A DNA stretch of 64,000 nt from Anaerolineae bacterium (GCA_008933735.1 WBUL01000010.1:107917-171916), one strand, 5' to 3'. Shown: positions 35,285 through 43,889, counted from the stretch's first letter. Notes: generated from the letters alone by a model not told the origin. Made by a program: numbers and translations.

Positions 35285-36631
35285 ATGCGACAATTTGTTT
35301 TTGCCTTTCTCGTGGTTCTCATGATTCTGCCTGCCATGTCGGTTCACGCGCAGGGGAAGCACGTTGCAATTTATGTGAATGACACTTTTGAGGTAGTTGC
35401 CCTGAATCCTGTCACAGGCGAACAACGAATCCTGATTACGCTGGACAGCCCTGGCGACCGCACCCGCGCCTATGGTCTGCATGTTTCACCGGACGGCACG
35501 ATGCTTGCCCTGTTTACCCGCACATCGGATTTCACCCTACCTGATGAAGATGTACACTTGTATATTGTGCGTATCGCAGACAGCCAGCTCCTTTTTGACC
35601 TGGATTTACTACCAGCAGAATATATTTTCCCGGCAGACACTCCGCTGCGTGACCCCAATTATGAAATGACTCGTGCCATCGGGGAGGTCGTCTGGTCGCC
35701 GGACAGCCGCTACCTGGCTTTTATTTCGGGCCATCTTGGCAACGCTGATGTTTTCGCCTATGATGCTGCTGCACAAACGCTGCTTCAGGTGAACAACGCC
35801 CCGCAGACCGCCGCCTTTATCCACTGGGCACCGGACAGCAAAACCCTGGTGTTCAATGAAGTCATCACCTTTGGCACAGGCAGTGGGGATGAAATCGCCG
35901 GGACTTATTTTGCCTCATTAGAATCGGGGGTTGTTCAACCCATCACCTTCCCGGATGAACGCATTCAGCAGTTTTTTGTGCTGGGCTGGCTGGACACCCA
36001 AACTTTATTGTACTCGCCGCTCAATTTTCTGGTTGGTGCAAATGGAATTTTTGCCCTGAATTTAGCTAATGGCACAACCAGCACCCTGCTCCCCTATGAA
36101 ATGGAAATCACCGTCCCGGTTTTTGACCCGGCAACTCGCGCACTGGCTTTTGTTGTGCCCGATGTAGGTGTGGAGCAGGGTCTGGTCAAAGGGGCTTATC
36201 TTTTCCCGCAAGGGGCCGCAACACCAACCTTCTTGCAGTCCGGGCAGTTTTATTTTGCTCAACTTGTCCGCCCCGGTTTTTTCCAATACGCCAGTTCAAA
36301 TGGTAATTTTTTGCTTGACGTGAACAATCCACAGCTTATCCCCCTGCCAACCAGCGATTTTGGCGCATTTGTGTCGCCGTCGGCGGATGCAGTAGCCCTT
36401 TTCCGCACCGACGGCGTGTATCTCAGTTCGTTAGGCACCGATAATGCTACGCTGGTGCTGCCGGGCGAAATTCAAGTACCTATCTGGTCACCGGATGGAA
36501 ATTTCTTCTACAGCTTTGGGTTTACGAGCGAAGGCGGCGGGCTACTGCAATTCGACGCGATTAATCGCGCCGTCCACCTGATAGACAGCCGTATGGCGAT
36601 CACCAGTCCAATTGCCGTTGCGAGCCAGTAA
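35285..36631 (+). CDS. Secreted beta-propeller protein
   Basis: 448 residues from the ATG at 35285 with GAGGAC upstream; a longer reading from 35216 would run back into the SerA-like gene. A signal peptide (MRQFVFAFLVVLMILP...HAQ) leads to WD40/TolB-like blades with SPDGTMLALF, WSPDSRYLAFIS and WSPDGNFFYSF. No enzyme motif seen. It lies 13 bases after the SerA-like gene and probably shares the transcript, though a functional link is not evident. Confidence 0.75.
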   Translation: MRQFVFAFLVVLMILPAMSVHAQGKHVAIYVNDTFEVVALNPVTGEQRILITLDSPGDRTRAYGLHVSPDGTMLALFTRTSDFTLPDEDVHLYIVRIADSQLLFDLDLLPAEYIFPADTPLRDPNYEMTRAIGEVVWSPDSRYLAFISGHLGNADVFAYDAAAQTLLQVNNAPQTAAFIHWAPDSKTLVFNEVITFGTGSGDEIAGTYFASLESGVVQPITFPDERIQQFFVLGWLDTQTLLYSPLNFLVGANGIFALNLANGTTSTLLPYEMEITVPVFDPATRALAFVVPDVGVEQGLVKGAYLFPQGAATPTFLQSGQFYFAQLVRPGFFQYASSNGNFLLDVNNPQLIPLPTSDFGAFVSPSADAVALFRTDGVYLSSLGTDNATLVLPGEIQVPIWSPDGNFFYSFGFTSEGGGLLQFDAINRAVHLIDSRMAITSPIAVASQ

Positions 36632-36637
36632 GTAAAC

Positions 36638-36663
36638 AAAAAAGCCTCTGATGGCAGAGGCTT
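36638..36663 (-). terminator. Terminator of rpsD
   Basis: On the minus strand AAGCCTCTG (36655-36663) pairs with CAGAGGCTT (36642-36650), loop of four, followed by T (A-run 36638-36643). It also lies past the stop of the convergent propeller gene. Confidence 0.87.
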
Positions 36664-36685
36664 CAGTGTATTCTACCTATCGGGT

Positions 36686-37309
36686 TTATGTCTTGCGGGT
36701 GTAGTATTCCACCACAAGCTGTTCGGTAACCGGAATGGTAATCTCCTGGCGATTGGGAACACGAATCAGCGTGCCGGTGAAGCTGGCTTCTTCGTAAGAC
36801 ACAAATTCTGGCAGCGGCCCACGCGATTCAATCGCTTCAACCACCTGAACATTCGACCGCATCCGCTGGTGCAGGGTAATCATATCCCCCGGCACTACCT
36901 GGTATGAAGCGACATTCAGTTTTTTGCCATTCACCAGAATATGACCATGACTGACCATCTGACGAGCCGCCCAGATGGTATTCGCAAAACCGAGACGATA
37001 CACCAGGTTATCCAGGCGGGTCTCCAGCAGTGCCAGCAAATTATCACCCGTCACACCGGGCATTCTTGAGGCCTTCAGATAATAACGACGCATCTGGCGT
37101 TCGCCCACGTTGTAGATAAACGCCAGCTTTTGTTTTTCCGTAAGCTGGAGGCCAAAGTCACTCAGACGGCCCCGGCGCAGCGCTTTTTCTTTGCCGTGCA
37201 TTCCGGGCGGGTAAGGCCGTTTATCCACAATACGCTGATATTTTGGGCGGGCAATGAGCACTTCACCAAACCGACGCATCGTCTTTGCTTTTGGTCGGCT
37301 ATTTCCCAT
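36686..37309 (-). CDS. rpsD: Ribosomal protein S4
   Basis: 207 residues. Small-subunit assembly protein that binds 16S rRNA first. The S4 RNA-binding domain (LETRLDNLVYRLGFANTIWAARQMVSHGHILVNGKKLN) is clear. No zinc-ligand cysteines occur in the N-terminal region, so it is the zinc-free (C-) form. It is a lone gene with its own terminator, not in the rpsM-rpsK-rpoA cluster. Confidence 0.97.
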   Translation of the reverse strand: MGNSRPKAKTMRRFGEVLIARPKYQRIVDKRPYPPGMHGKEKALRRGRLSDFGLQLTEKQKLAFIYNVGERQMRRYYLKASRMPGVTGDNLLALLETRLDNLVYRLGFANTIWAARQMVSHGHILVNGKKLNVASYQVVPGDMITLHQRMRSNVQVVEAIESRGPLPEFVSYEEASFTGTLIRVPNRQEITIPVTEQLVVEYYTRKT

Positions 37310-37385
37310 GTTCAGCTAATTTCCTAACTTTGTTTCATTCAGATGGTGAAGTCTATCATATGACGCGCCCCTATGTAAGGGTCAT

Positions 37386-38186
37386 TCATTGAACTTCACG
37401 ACGCAGATCATACAGCTTTTGCAGCAGGGTCTTATATTCAGCTTCCCATTCCGCTGCCAGTTCTTTTAATAAATCCCGTCCCTGCCGTTTGAGGAGTTTT
37501 TCCTCCACTTTCAATTTCATTAAATCGCAGTGGAGCAGGCTCTGCTGCTGTTGTTTCAGGTCAAAAATCTGCTGGCGGAGCATCCGGCTTTTTTGCTGAA
37601 GCTGACGCAGTTGCAGAACGGCCAGCGGTTCTTCGACATTTACTTTTTCAGGATGATCTGCCAGCGTTTTTAAGGAGGCCAAATCCTTGTCCGCATAAGC
37701 CGCGTTAATCTGCGCCATAAGTTTGGTGCGATATTTGCGGTCAGCTTCGTCAATCGCATGGTCAGGATGGTAGCGCCGAGCCAGTTGATGATACAGTTTT
37801 TTCAGATCCGGGCTAACAGGCTCAGGGGGCAAATCCGGCATCTGAAGTGGTACTTGATGAGGATCAGAAGCTGTGCGGGCTGCTTCCTCCCTCGGTTTTT
37901 GCCACTTTCTCCGATACTGCTCCTCAACCGATTCGTATCCTTCAGGTGGATTCCAGCCTGCTTTCCTCAAAACCTCTTGTTTTCGTTTTTCTTCCAGTTC
38001 GGCAATCGCATCCTTGACGACTTCAATCCGCCCGAACAAAGACTTCACCGCACTGTCATAACGCTGCTTGAAATCAACCAATTCCGCCTGGAGATCCTGA
38101 ATTTCCGCATTTAAAGTGGCAACAGTGACTTCATCGGCGGCGATTTCTGTCTGTAACATTTGAATTTGCTGCTGAATGTTGTCCAT
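37386..38186 (-). CDS. Coiled-coil protein with a central J domain
   Basis: 266 residues. Residues 1-70 are a coiled coil of Gln, Glu and Leu; residues 128-180 form a DnaJ-like domain with the HPD triad in ARRYHPDHAIDEADRKYR and a short following helix; residues 185-266 are another long coiled coil. No Gly/Phe or zinc region, so it is a class III J protein that would recruit DnaK to a specific client. It abuts the membrane protein gene at 38187 with no gap, suggesting they work together. Confidence 0.82.
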   Translation of the reverse strand: MDNIQQQIQMLQTEIAADEVTVATLNAEIQDLQAELVDFKQRYDSAVKSLFGRIEVVKDAIAELEEKRKQEVLRKAGWNPPEGYESVEEQYRRKWQKPREEAARTASDPHQVPLQMPDLPPEPVSPDLKKLYHQLARRYHPDHAIDEADRKYRTKLMAQINAAYADKDLASLKTLADHPEKVNVEEPLAVLQLRQLQQKSRMLRQQIFDLKQQQQSLLHCDLMKLKVEEKLLKRQGRDLLKELAAEWEAEYKTLLQKLYDLRREVQ

Positions 38187-38666
38187 TTAAAAGAGTGTCG
38201 CCATAATAACCAGATCCGCCCATTGTAAAAAAGCCTGATCACTACTGTTATAGTATAATCGCGCTTTCCACGAAAGTCGTATCCACATATAGGCGATTCG
38301 GCGGCGCTCCAGACGGGTTGTACGCTCCCACAAATCTTGCAGCCAAAAGGGGTGCAAAGCATGGAGAAATTCCCATTCCCGTGCCCGATCCGTCATACGA
38401 TAAGCTATAAACGCTGCCAGCAGGAGCAAAAATCCAATCCACATGATGGGCAGGGCAATCCCCAAATAAAAGCGCAGCAGCAGTTGAGCGATCATCAACC
38501 AGCCACCCGACCACATAAAAAACTGCGGCCAGGGATAAAAAAACGGTTCATCATCACCGTATCGTTCAAACATCTGAACAATCGGGCCTTTTAGCCGTCC
38601 AGTGATTATCAAAACCATTCTGGTCAGAAATATCGTGCAAATCAAAAAGGCCAGCAATAAGATCAT
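38187..38666 (-). CDS. Membrane protein of unknown function
   Basis: 159 residues with three hydrophobic helices: the N-terminus (about 1-22), and about 47-65 and 70-90. The C-terminal 65 residues are cytosolic-like, rich in Arg and Trp. GGAGGG lies six bases before the ATG. The stop codon is followed at once by the ATG of the J-domain gene, a tight operon. Perhaps the membrane client or anchor of the J protein, which is inference. No family recognised. Confidence 0.7.
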   Translation of the reverse strand: MILLLAFLICTIFLTRMVLIITGRLKGPIVQMFERYGDDEPFFYPWPQFFMWSGGWLMIAQLLLRFYLGIALPIMWIGFLLLLAAFIAYRMTDRAREWEFLHALHPFWLQDLWERTTRLERRRIAYMWIRLSWKARLYYNSSDQAFLQWADLVIMATLF

Positions 38667-38723
38667 AGCCGCCCTCCTGCCCTAAGTGTACCGGAAGACC
38701 AGCTTATTGGCATGTTAATTAAA

Positions 38724-39773
38724 TCATGAATTCCCCATGCGTAACAGCGAACGTGGGCCTTTATAGAGAGGGCAAACACAGCTTTTGCATTCCGGGCGCT
38801 GACCCGCACTGTAGGCTTTACGGAGTTCTACTGCCGCGTCATCGTTCAGTGCTTCATCCAGCCTGCGCCCATTAAGTCTGCCCCATGCAGGCAAAAAATA
38901 ACACGGTTGAAGCGTGCCATCCACCTGTATCACGGTAGAAATATGCGGAGCGTTGCAGCGCGGCGGGTCAAAATCCCCCTGTCCGATGATCGCTTTGAAA
39001 TACGTCACTATGCGACGCAGTTTGTCCGGCGGTTCGGCCATTCGCCCATTTGCAAATGCCGATGCAAACCGGATTTCCACATCATTCAAAATCTGTGACA
39101 GCTCATCAATCTCTTCAGCAGTTAATGCGCCAGCCGGCGGATGATATGCTGTACCTGCTATGGGTAACATAGGGTCAGATTCAAAACGCGGCCCAAACGC
39201 AAATGGATTGCTCACATCAACGGTCAAAAAACTGATGAGATTTACGTCAGCTTGCAGGGCAACCTCAATAATCTGCGGGATTTCCCGGTAATTGGCACGC
39301 TGCACTGTCGTGCGGATCGTCACGGGGAGGCCGCCCGCCCGAACTGCCTGCATCCCTTCTACCACCAGGTCAAAGGCATCCACCCCGCGAATTCGCGCAT
39401 ACGTTTCTGCATTACCCCCGTCAAGACTGATGATCACTTCATTTACACTGGTCAGCACCTCGTCAATCTGCTTTTTCACCAGCAGGCCGCTGGTCAGCAG
39501 CATAACATGAGCACCTTCCGCCTGGAAGCGCCGTGCAATTTCAGGCCATTGAGGGTGCTGCATGGCCTCGCCACCACTCAGCAGCACCCATTTGACCTGT
39601 AATTTCTGAAAGGTGGAAGCGACTGCTTCCACCAATTCCATGCTCATGTTACGGCGCGGGTTCTTCCAGATGTCACAGGTGGCGCATTTACTGTTACAGC
39701 CGTCCGTCAGATACAGGACAAGCAGAGGTAAAGCGTGAATACGGTCGGTGATCAGATTCCACAGGGATTTCAT
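38724..39773 (-). CDS. Radical SAM protein with SPASM-like tail
   Basis: 349 residues. The 4Fe-4S cluster motif is CNSKCATC (C-x3-C-x2-C) near residue 26, followed by SAM-domain strands (LLSGGEAMQHP, VIISLDGG). The C-terminal region has further Cys (RCNAPH, LQPCYFL, CKSCVC) as in SPASM or twitch domains that bind extra clusters. It would generate a 5'-deoxyadenosyl radical; the substrate is unknown. Last gene of the MOSC-cupin-radical SAM operon, overlapping the cupin stop (ATGA). Confidence 0.85.
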   Translation of the reverse strand: MKSLWNLITDRIHALPLLVLYLTDGCNSKCATCDIWKNPRRNMSMELVEAVASTFQKLQVKWVLLSGGEAMQHPQWPEIARRFQAEGAHVMLLTSGLLVKKQIDEVLTSVNEVIISLDGGNAETYARIRGVDAFDLVVEGMQAVRAGGLPVTIRTTVQRANYREIPQIIEVALQADVNLISFLTVDVSNPFAFGPRFESDPMLPIAGTAYHPPAGALTAEEIDELSQILNDVEIRFASAFANGRMAEPPDKLRRIVTYFKAIIGQGDFDPPRCNAPHISTVIQVDGTLQPCYFLPAWGRLNGRRLDEALNDDAAVELRKAYSAGQRPECKSCVCPLYKGPRSLLRMGNS

Positions 39774-40114
39774 GAGTCCACTATTCTATCCCCATGACTC
39801 GGCGGCTGCGAGATAACGAGAAAGATCACCTCCGAGGTGGACTCATTCAACAGTTGATGGGGAATGTGGGGCGGTACTTCAAGGCCTTCCTGTGCGTTCA
39901 GGACGATTTTCTCGCCCCCTACTTCCAACGTGGCCTGACCGGACAGTACAAAGAAAAACTGATGCGACCTTTCATGATAGTGCCGCACTTCCGCGCTGCC
40001 GGGTGGTACACGTTCCTGAATCACACTTAACTGCGGCTGCCTGACAAGGTGCCAGCCATCACAGCCGCCACCCCACACATAATGTTCCGCGTTCTGGGTA
40101 CTGACGACAGGCAT
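39770..40114 (-). CDS. Small cupin protein
   Basis: 114 residues, one conserved cupin barrel. Metal-ligand pattern is RHYHERSHQFFFVLSG (motif 1: HYH...E/H) and PPHIPHQLLN (motif 2 His). It could be an isomerase, dioxygenase or binding protein. It overlaps both neighbours (MOSC stop at 40114 and the radical SAM start), so translation is coupled. Confidence 0.82.
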   Translation of the reverse strand: MPVVSTQNAEHYVWGGGCDGWHLVRQPQLSVIQERVPPGSAEVRHYHERSHQFFFVLSGQATLEVGGEKIVLNAQEGLEVPPHIPHQLLNESTSEVIFLVISQPPSHGDRIVDS

Positions 40115-40584
40115 TATTTCGCTGCGGTTTCCAGGACGCGGATGGGATCGCCAATGTTGACAACCCCGCTTTTCACGACTTTCGCCATGACGCCCATGCG
40201 ATTTACCGCTTCTTTAGGCGATTTTCCCTGCACCTTTTCAAACCATTCGCAGCCTGTTCGCGGCTTGGTAATTTCAATCACGGCCTCATCGCCAAACTGC
40301 AACTGGGTTCCGGGAATCAGAGAATCAATGATCAGCTCGCTGACAATGATTTGTTCACCCATTTCGCCGGGATTGGTCTTAAACCCTTCTGCCCGCAGCG
40401 TTTCCAGAGTCTCAAACGACATGACGTTTAAATGGCGGTCAGGGTGGTGGCCTGCCTTTAAATCCCCTTCGATCCCGTGCCCGGCAATCAGGTTGACACG
40501 GTCAACCGAGTCGCGGCTGTAATGATAAGGTTCAACGGGTTCAGACGGGACTTTCTGCCAGCACAGACTATAGATTTTTGACAT
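40114..40584 (-). CDS. MOSC domain protein
   Basis: 156 residues. The MOSC fold is shown by GIEGDLKAGHHPDRHLNVMSFETLE, GEMGEQIIVSEL and the conserved Cys in KPRTGCEWFEKV. MOSC domains carry sulphur for the molybdenum cofactor or serve as reductase parts. A strong AAGGAGG precedes the ATG. First gene of the operon with cupin and radical SAM. Whether the operon serves molybdenum cofactor maturation is inference. Confidence 0.85.
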   Translation of the reverse strand: MSKIYSLCWQKVPSEPVEPYHYSRDSVDRVNLIAGHGIEGDLKAGHHPDRHLNVMSFETLETLRAEGFKTNPGEMGEQIIVSELIIDSLIPGTQLQFGDEAVIEITKPRTGCEWFEKVQGKSPKEAVNRMGVMAKVVKSGVVNIGDPIRVLETAAK

Positions 40585-40739
40585 GATGAGCTTCCTCCTT
40601 AGTGTTTAGGATATAAAAACCCACTCAGGAGGGCAATAAGGCCAGCGAGTCTGACAGTGGGATTCGCTGCACAAAGTCGGTAAACTTAGCGGAGTCTGCA
40701 ACGTCAGCGTTTTCAAATATCAGAACGCGAGGAGTTCTA

Positions 40740-42146
40740 ATGGCGAACGAGTATGATGTCATTGTGCTGGGGGCTGGCCCCGGCGGGTATGTTGCCGCAA
40801 TTCGCGCCGCACAATTGGGTTTAAAAACAGCCATCGTGGAAAAAGAATGGTGGGGCGGTGTGTGTTTGAATGTCGGCTGTATCCCGTCCAAAGCCCTCTT
40901 ACGCAATGCGGAACTGGCGCATATTGTCCGAGATCGCGCCAAGGATTTTGGCATTATCTACGAAGGCGGCGTCAAAATGGATTATAAGGCTGCCTATGAC
41001 CGCAGCCGCCGGGTCGCTGATGGGCGCGTCAAGGGGGTCAGGTTCCTGATGAAGAAAAACAAAATTGACACCTACGAAGGCTGGGGAACCATTAAAGACG
41101 CCAAAACCATCGAAGTTGCCCTCAATGACGGCAAAAAAGAAACCCTCAAAATGAAGAACCTGATTCTGGCGACAGGATCACAAACTGCTCTGCTGCCGAA
41201 CACCAAAGTCAGTGACCGGGTTTTGACCTATCTGGAAGTAATTACCCGCCCCACCTTACCCAACAGCATTATTATCATTGGCGCGGGCGCCATAGGCTCA
41301 GAATTCGCCTATGTGATGCACAACTACGGCGTGAAGGTGACGATGGTGGAATACATGCCGCGCATGGTTCCCAATGAAGACCCGGAAGTTTCCGCTGAGC
41401 TGCAAAAATACTATGAAAAAATGGGCGTGGCAGTTCACACAGGCGCCAAGGTTGAAAAGGTCGAAGAACTGAAGGGCAAAGTCAAGGTCACCTTCACGAA
41501 CGCCGACGGCAAGCAGCAAGCCCTGGAAGCTGATGAAGTTATGCAGGCCATTGGCTTTAAACCGCGTCTGGATGGCTACGGGCTGGAAAATCTGAAAGGG
41601 CTGAAAATCAGCGAGCGCGGCGCTATTGAAATAGATGAACGCATGGCGACCAATCTCCCAGGTGTCTGGGCGATTGGAGATGTGACGGGCAAAGTCATGC
41701 TCGCTCATGTTGCCGAGGCAATGGGTGTGATCGTTGCGGAAAATATCGCAGGTGTGGAAACGATCACTCTGAACTACCCCATGATGCCGCGTGCGACCTA
41801 CTGCCAGCCGCAGGTTGCCAGCTTTGGCTATACGGAACAGCAGGCAAAAGAACTGGGGTATGAAATTAACGTGGCCAAATTCCCCTTTATGGCAAACGGG
41901 AAAGCGCACGGGCTGGGCGAAACTACCGGTTTCGTCAAACTCATTTCTGACAAAAAATACGGGGAAATCCTCGGCGCTCATATGATTGGCCCGGATGTTA
42001 CGGAGCTGCTGCCCGAACTCACGCTGGCTCAGTACGCTGAACTGACGCCGGAAGAAATCGCCCGCAACGTTCACGCCCACCCCACCCTGAGCGAGGCATT
42101 GAAAGAAGCCGCGCATGGGCTGGAAGGGCACATGATTAACCTCTAG
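40740..42146 (+). CDS. lpdA: Dihydrolipoyl dehydrogenase
   Basis: 468 residues. FAD enzyme (E3) that reoxidises dihydrolipoamide in 2-oxoacid dehydrogenase and glycine-cleavage complexes. FAD motif [15 protein letters not shown], redox disulphide [16 protein letters not shown] motif [11 protein letters not shown] and the C-terminal catalytic His-Glu ([10 protein letters not shown]) are all intact. GAGGAG lies seven bases before the ATG. No E1 or E2 gene is next to it; lipB in the same window provides the lipoyl group pathway. Confidence 0.96.
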   Translation: MANEYDVIVLGAGPGGYVAAIRAAQLGLKTAIVEKEWWGGVCLNVGCIPSKALLRNAELAHIVRDRAKDFGIIYEGGVKMDYKAAYDRSRRVADGRVKGVRFLMKKNKIDTYEGWGTIKDAKTIEVALNDGKKETLKMKNLILATGSQTALLPNTKVSDRVLTYLEVITRPTLPNSIIIIGAGAIGSEFAYVMHNYGVKVTMVEYMPRMVPNEDPEVSAELQKYYEKMGVAVHTGAKVEKVEELKGKVKVTFTNADGKQQALEADEVMQAIGFKPRLDGYGLENLKGLKISERGAIEIDERMATNLPGVWAIGDVTGKVMLAHVAEAMGVIVAENIAGVETITLNYPMMPRATYCQPQVASFGYTEQQAKELGYEINVAKFPFMANGKAHGLGETTGFVKLISDKKYGEILGAHMIGPDVTELLPELTLAQYAELTPEEIARNVHAHPTLSEALKEAAHGLEGHMINL

Positions 42147-42152
42147 CGGGCC

Positions 42153-42199
42153 GCGTTTAGCGGCTGGGCACTTTTTGCTAATCGTCCACCGCTAAACGC
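42153..42199. repeat. Inverted repeat between lpdA and the small lipoprotein gene
   Basis: GCGTTTAGCGG (42153-42163) and CCGCTAAACGC (42189-42199) are perfect inverse complements with a 25-nt loop. A shorter hairpin in the left arm, GCCGC-gttta-GCGGC (42150-42164), is followed within 10 bases by five T and could be the lpdA terminator. The right arm lies five bases before the -10 TATAAT (42205-42210). Confidence 0.55.
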
Positions 42200-42204
42200 T
42201 CCGC

Positions 42205-42210
42205 TATAAT
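42205..42210 (+). promoter_or_regulatory. -10 element of the small lipoprotein gene
   Basis: TATAAT, 33 nt before the ATG at 42244. Confidence 0.5.
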
Positions 42211-42243
42211 AGCCTAAATTCTGACTTAAGGAGCATGAGACCG

Positions 42244-42534
42244 ATGCGTCGTAACGCGCTGATCCTTTTGATACTTCTTGTTTTTGCTCTGCTGGCGGCA
42301 GCCTGTACTGATGACCCGCCCAGTGATGTCAGTGGATGCAACCTCAACCCGAACGATCCCACTGACACCGCAATCTATGATAATGATCGCGGCTGTCTCT
42401 ATGGGGCAAAGGAACCTGTTGCACATGGCGAAGGGGAACATGGTGAAGAGACCGAGCACAGCGAAGAGGTAGAAGGGGAAGAACATTCCGAGGAAGGTGA
42501 GCCTACTCAGGAAGCAACAGAAGCAGCCGATTAG
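42244..42534 (+). CDS. Small Glu/His-rich lipoprotein
   Basis: 96 residues from the ATG at 42244, ten bases after AAGGAG; the ATG at 42235 is only one base from it. Signal sequence with lipobox LAAAC. The mature part is short, with two Cys near its start and a tail dominated by Glu, His and Gly (GEGEHGEETEHSEEVEGEE). Such tails can bind divalent metals; that is speculation. A hairpin element follows at once. Confidence 0.65.
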   Translation: MRRNALILLILLVFALLAAACTDDPPSDVSGCNLNPNDPTDTAIYDNDRGCLYGAKEPVAHGEGEHGEETEHSEEVEGEEHSEEGEPTQEATEAAD

Positions 42535-42540
42535 CTTGTA

Positions 42541-42564
42541 AGGGCGCGGTCTGCGACCCGCCCT
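42541..42564. repeat. Intergenic hairpin repeat, copy 1
   Basis: Stem AGGGCG with a bulged C, then GGTC-tgc-GACC and CGCCCT. Sequence and structure match the copy at 63479-63504, differing by one GC pair and two bases, so this is a dispersed repeat family rather than a gene-specific terminator. Confidence 0.6.
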
Positions 42565-42593
42565 AATCGCACCTTCTCAATAGTTTCATGCGC

Positions 42594-42602
42594 TGTTATA
42601 AT
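42594..42602 (+). promoter_or_regulatory. Extended -10 promoter overlapping the tadA start
   Basis: Perfect TGtTATAAT whose last two bases are the first two of the ATG at 42601. The transcript should start near 42609, so translation may begin at the in-frame ATG at 42622, close to the 5' end of the mRNA. Confidence 0.55.
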
Positions 42603-43050
42603 GCTGGATGATATTCGCTGGATGCAAGCAGCGCTGGAGGAGGCAAAATCAGCCCCAGCGCATGGCGATGTCCCGGTTGGCGCGGTGGTGGTTCATCACG
42701 AAACCATCATCGGCAGGGGACACAACCGCCGCGAAATTGACCTTGACCCGACTGCCCATGCGGAAATCATTGCAATGAGGGAAGCAGCACGGGCACTGGG
42801 CACGTGGCGGTTGGATGAAGTCACCCTGTACTGCACTTTAGAACCCTGTATGATGTGTGCAGGCGCGATGGTACAGGCGCGGCTCAAGCGGCTGGTATAC
42901 GCAGCCCACGACGAAAAAGCCGGTGCCAGCGGCAGCATCGTAAATTTGCTGGATTATCCGGGGTCACCGCATCAGGTTGTTGTGCATTCCGGGGTACTAA
43001 GCGATGAGGCAGCGGCAGAAATGCAGAAGTTTTTCTCCCGTCTGCGGTAA
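42601..43050 (+). CDS. tadA: tRNA-specific adenosine deaminase
   Basis: 149 residues from 42601, or 142 from the ATG at 42622. Deaminates A34 to inosine in tRNA-Arg(ACG) in the cytosol. The zinc/catalytic motifs HAEI and PCMMCAGA are present, and DVPVGAVVV is the family N-terminal strand. No ribosome site precedes either start. The extended -10 overlapping the first ATG argues for the second, but the DIRWMQAALEEA segment fits the family N-terminus, so the start is open. Next to a tRNA gene, which may be chance. Confidence 0.9.
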   Translation: MLDDIRWMQAALEEAKSAPAHGDVPVGAVVVHHETIIGRGHNRREIDLDPTAHAEIIAMREAARALGTWRLDEVTLYCTLEPCMMCAGAMVQARLKRLVYAAHDEKAGASGSIVNLLDYPGSPHQVVVHSGVLSDEAAAEMQKFFSRLR

Positions 43051-43077
43051 GAATTCCACAATTGAATACATCTATAC

Positions 43078-43166
43078 GGAGAGATGCCAGAGTGGACGAT
43101 TGGGGCGGTCTCGAAAACCGTTGTAACTTGTAAAAGTTACCGTGGGTTCGAATCCCACTCTCTCCG
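43078..43166 (+). tRNA. tRNA-Ser(CGA)
   Basis: 89 nt. Acceptor GGAGAGA pairs with TCTCTCC; the anticodon loop TCTCGAAAA gives CGA; a long variable arm (GTAACTTGTAAAAGTTAC) marks a class II tRNA; the T arm is GTGGG-TTCGAAT-CCCAC. Discriminator G, no CCA encoded. A terminator follows. Confidence 0.96.
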
Positions 43167-43173
43167 CCTCGCC

Positions 43174-43196
43174 CGCCAGTGCAAGCTGGCGTTTTT
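43174..43196 (+). terminator. Terminator of tRNA-Ser
   Basis: CGCCAG (43174-43179) pairs with CTGGCG (43186-43191), six-base loop, then five T. Confidence 0.85.
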
Positions 43197-43214
43197 GTTT
43201 AACGGGGAACGATT

Positions 43215-43889
43215 ATGGATAACTCTCCTATTTATCCTGCCAACAAACCTTTTGCACCGCGTTTTAATCTTTACTTTTTTGGTGGCATTGGCCTCCTGGT
43301 TGCCATCTTTTTCGGGATTATTGCCTATACCTCTTTGGATACCGCCCCGGAAGTGTCAGATGCCCGCCTGGAAAAGGAAGCGGTACGCGGCCCCAAAGAT
43401 GCAAAAGTGCGAATCGTTGAATATGGCGCGTATGGGTGCGTGATCTGCCGTCGAACGCATCAAAGCGGCATTGTTGAGGACGTGCTGGAACTCTACGGGG
43501 ATCAAGTCAGCTTCACCTTTCGCAATTATCCGATTCGCGTCAAACATGACCCGCTCGCTGCCGAAGCAGCACAGTGTGCCCTGGATCAGGGAGACTCGGC
43601 TTTCTGGACATTCCACAACGCCTTGTATGCGCTGTCCAATGCCGATTTCCGCAGCTACACCGAAATTGCTCCTTACGTCACTTTGGCAGAGGAAAATGGT
43701 CTGGATGCAGATGCCCTGGAAAACTGTCTCGACAATGCGACACACAAGCGCACCGTCGAACACTGGGATGAATATGGCGACAGCATCAATTTACCGGGGG
43801 TGCCCACCTTTTTTGTGAATGGCCGTCGGTTAAATAACCCTTCCGAACTCGAAACTGCAATAAGCGAAGCATTAGCTGAGGCAAATTAA
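43215..43889 (+). CDS. Membrane-anchored DsbA-like thioredoxin-fold protein
   Basis: 224 residues. A single N-terminal membrane helix (about 19-40) anchors a thioredoxin-fold domain outside the cell. The redox motif CVIC is at Cys75 and Cys78 in EYGAYGCVIC; the cis-Pro loop reads GVPTFFVNG. The intervening helical part matches the DSBA/thioredoxin_4 family (disulphide oxidoreductases such as BdbD). It would oxidise or exchange disulphides in exported proteins, of which several Cys-containing ones are in this window. It follows the tRNA terminator and has no obvious -10. Confidence 0.88.
   Translation: MDNSPIYPANKPFAPRFNLYFFGGIGLLVAIFFGIIAYTSLDTAPEVSDARLEKEAVRGPKDAKVRIVEYGAYGCVICRRTHQSGIVEDVLELYGDQVSFTFRNYPIRVKHDPLAAEAAQCALDQGDSAFWTFHNALYALSNADFRSYTEIAPYVTLAEENGLDADALENCLDNATHKRTVEHWDEYGDSINLPGVPTFFVNGRRLNNPSELETAISEALAEAN

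Noticed and set aside
41298..42131. Minus-strand open frame of 277 codons opposite lpdA
   Set aside because: Shadow of the conserved lipoyl dehydrogenase gene.
43084..43443. An open frame of 119 codons on the plus strand starting MPEWTIGAVSKTV
   Set aside because: Its first 28 codons are the tRNA-Ser sequence and the rest is out of frame with the DsbA-like gene.
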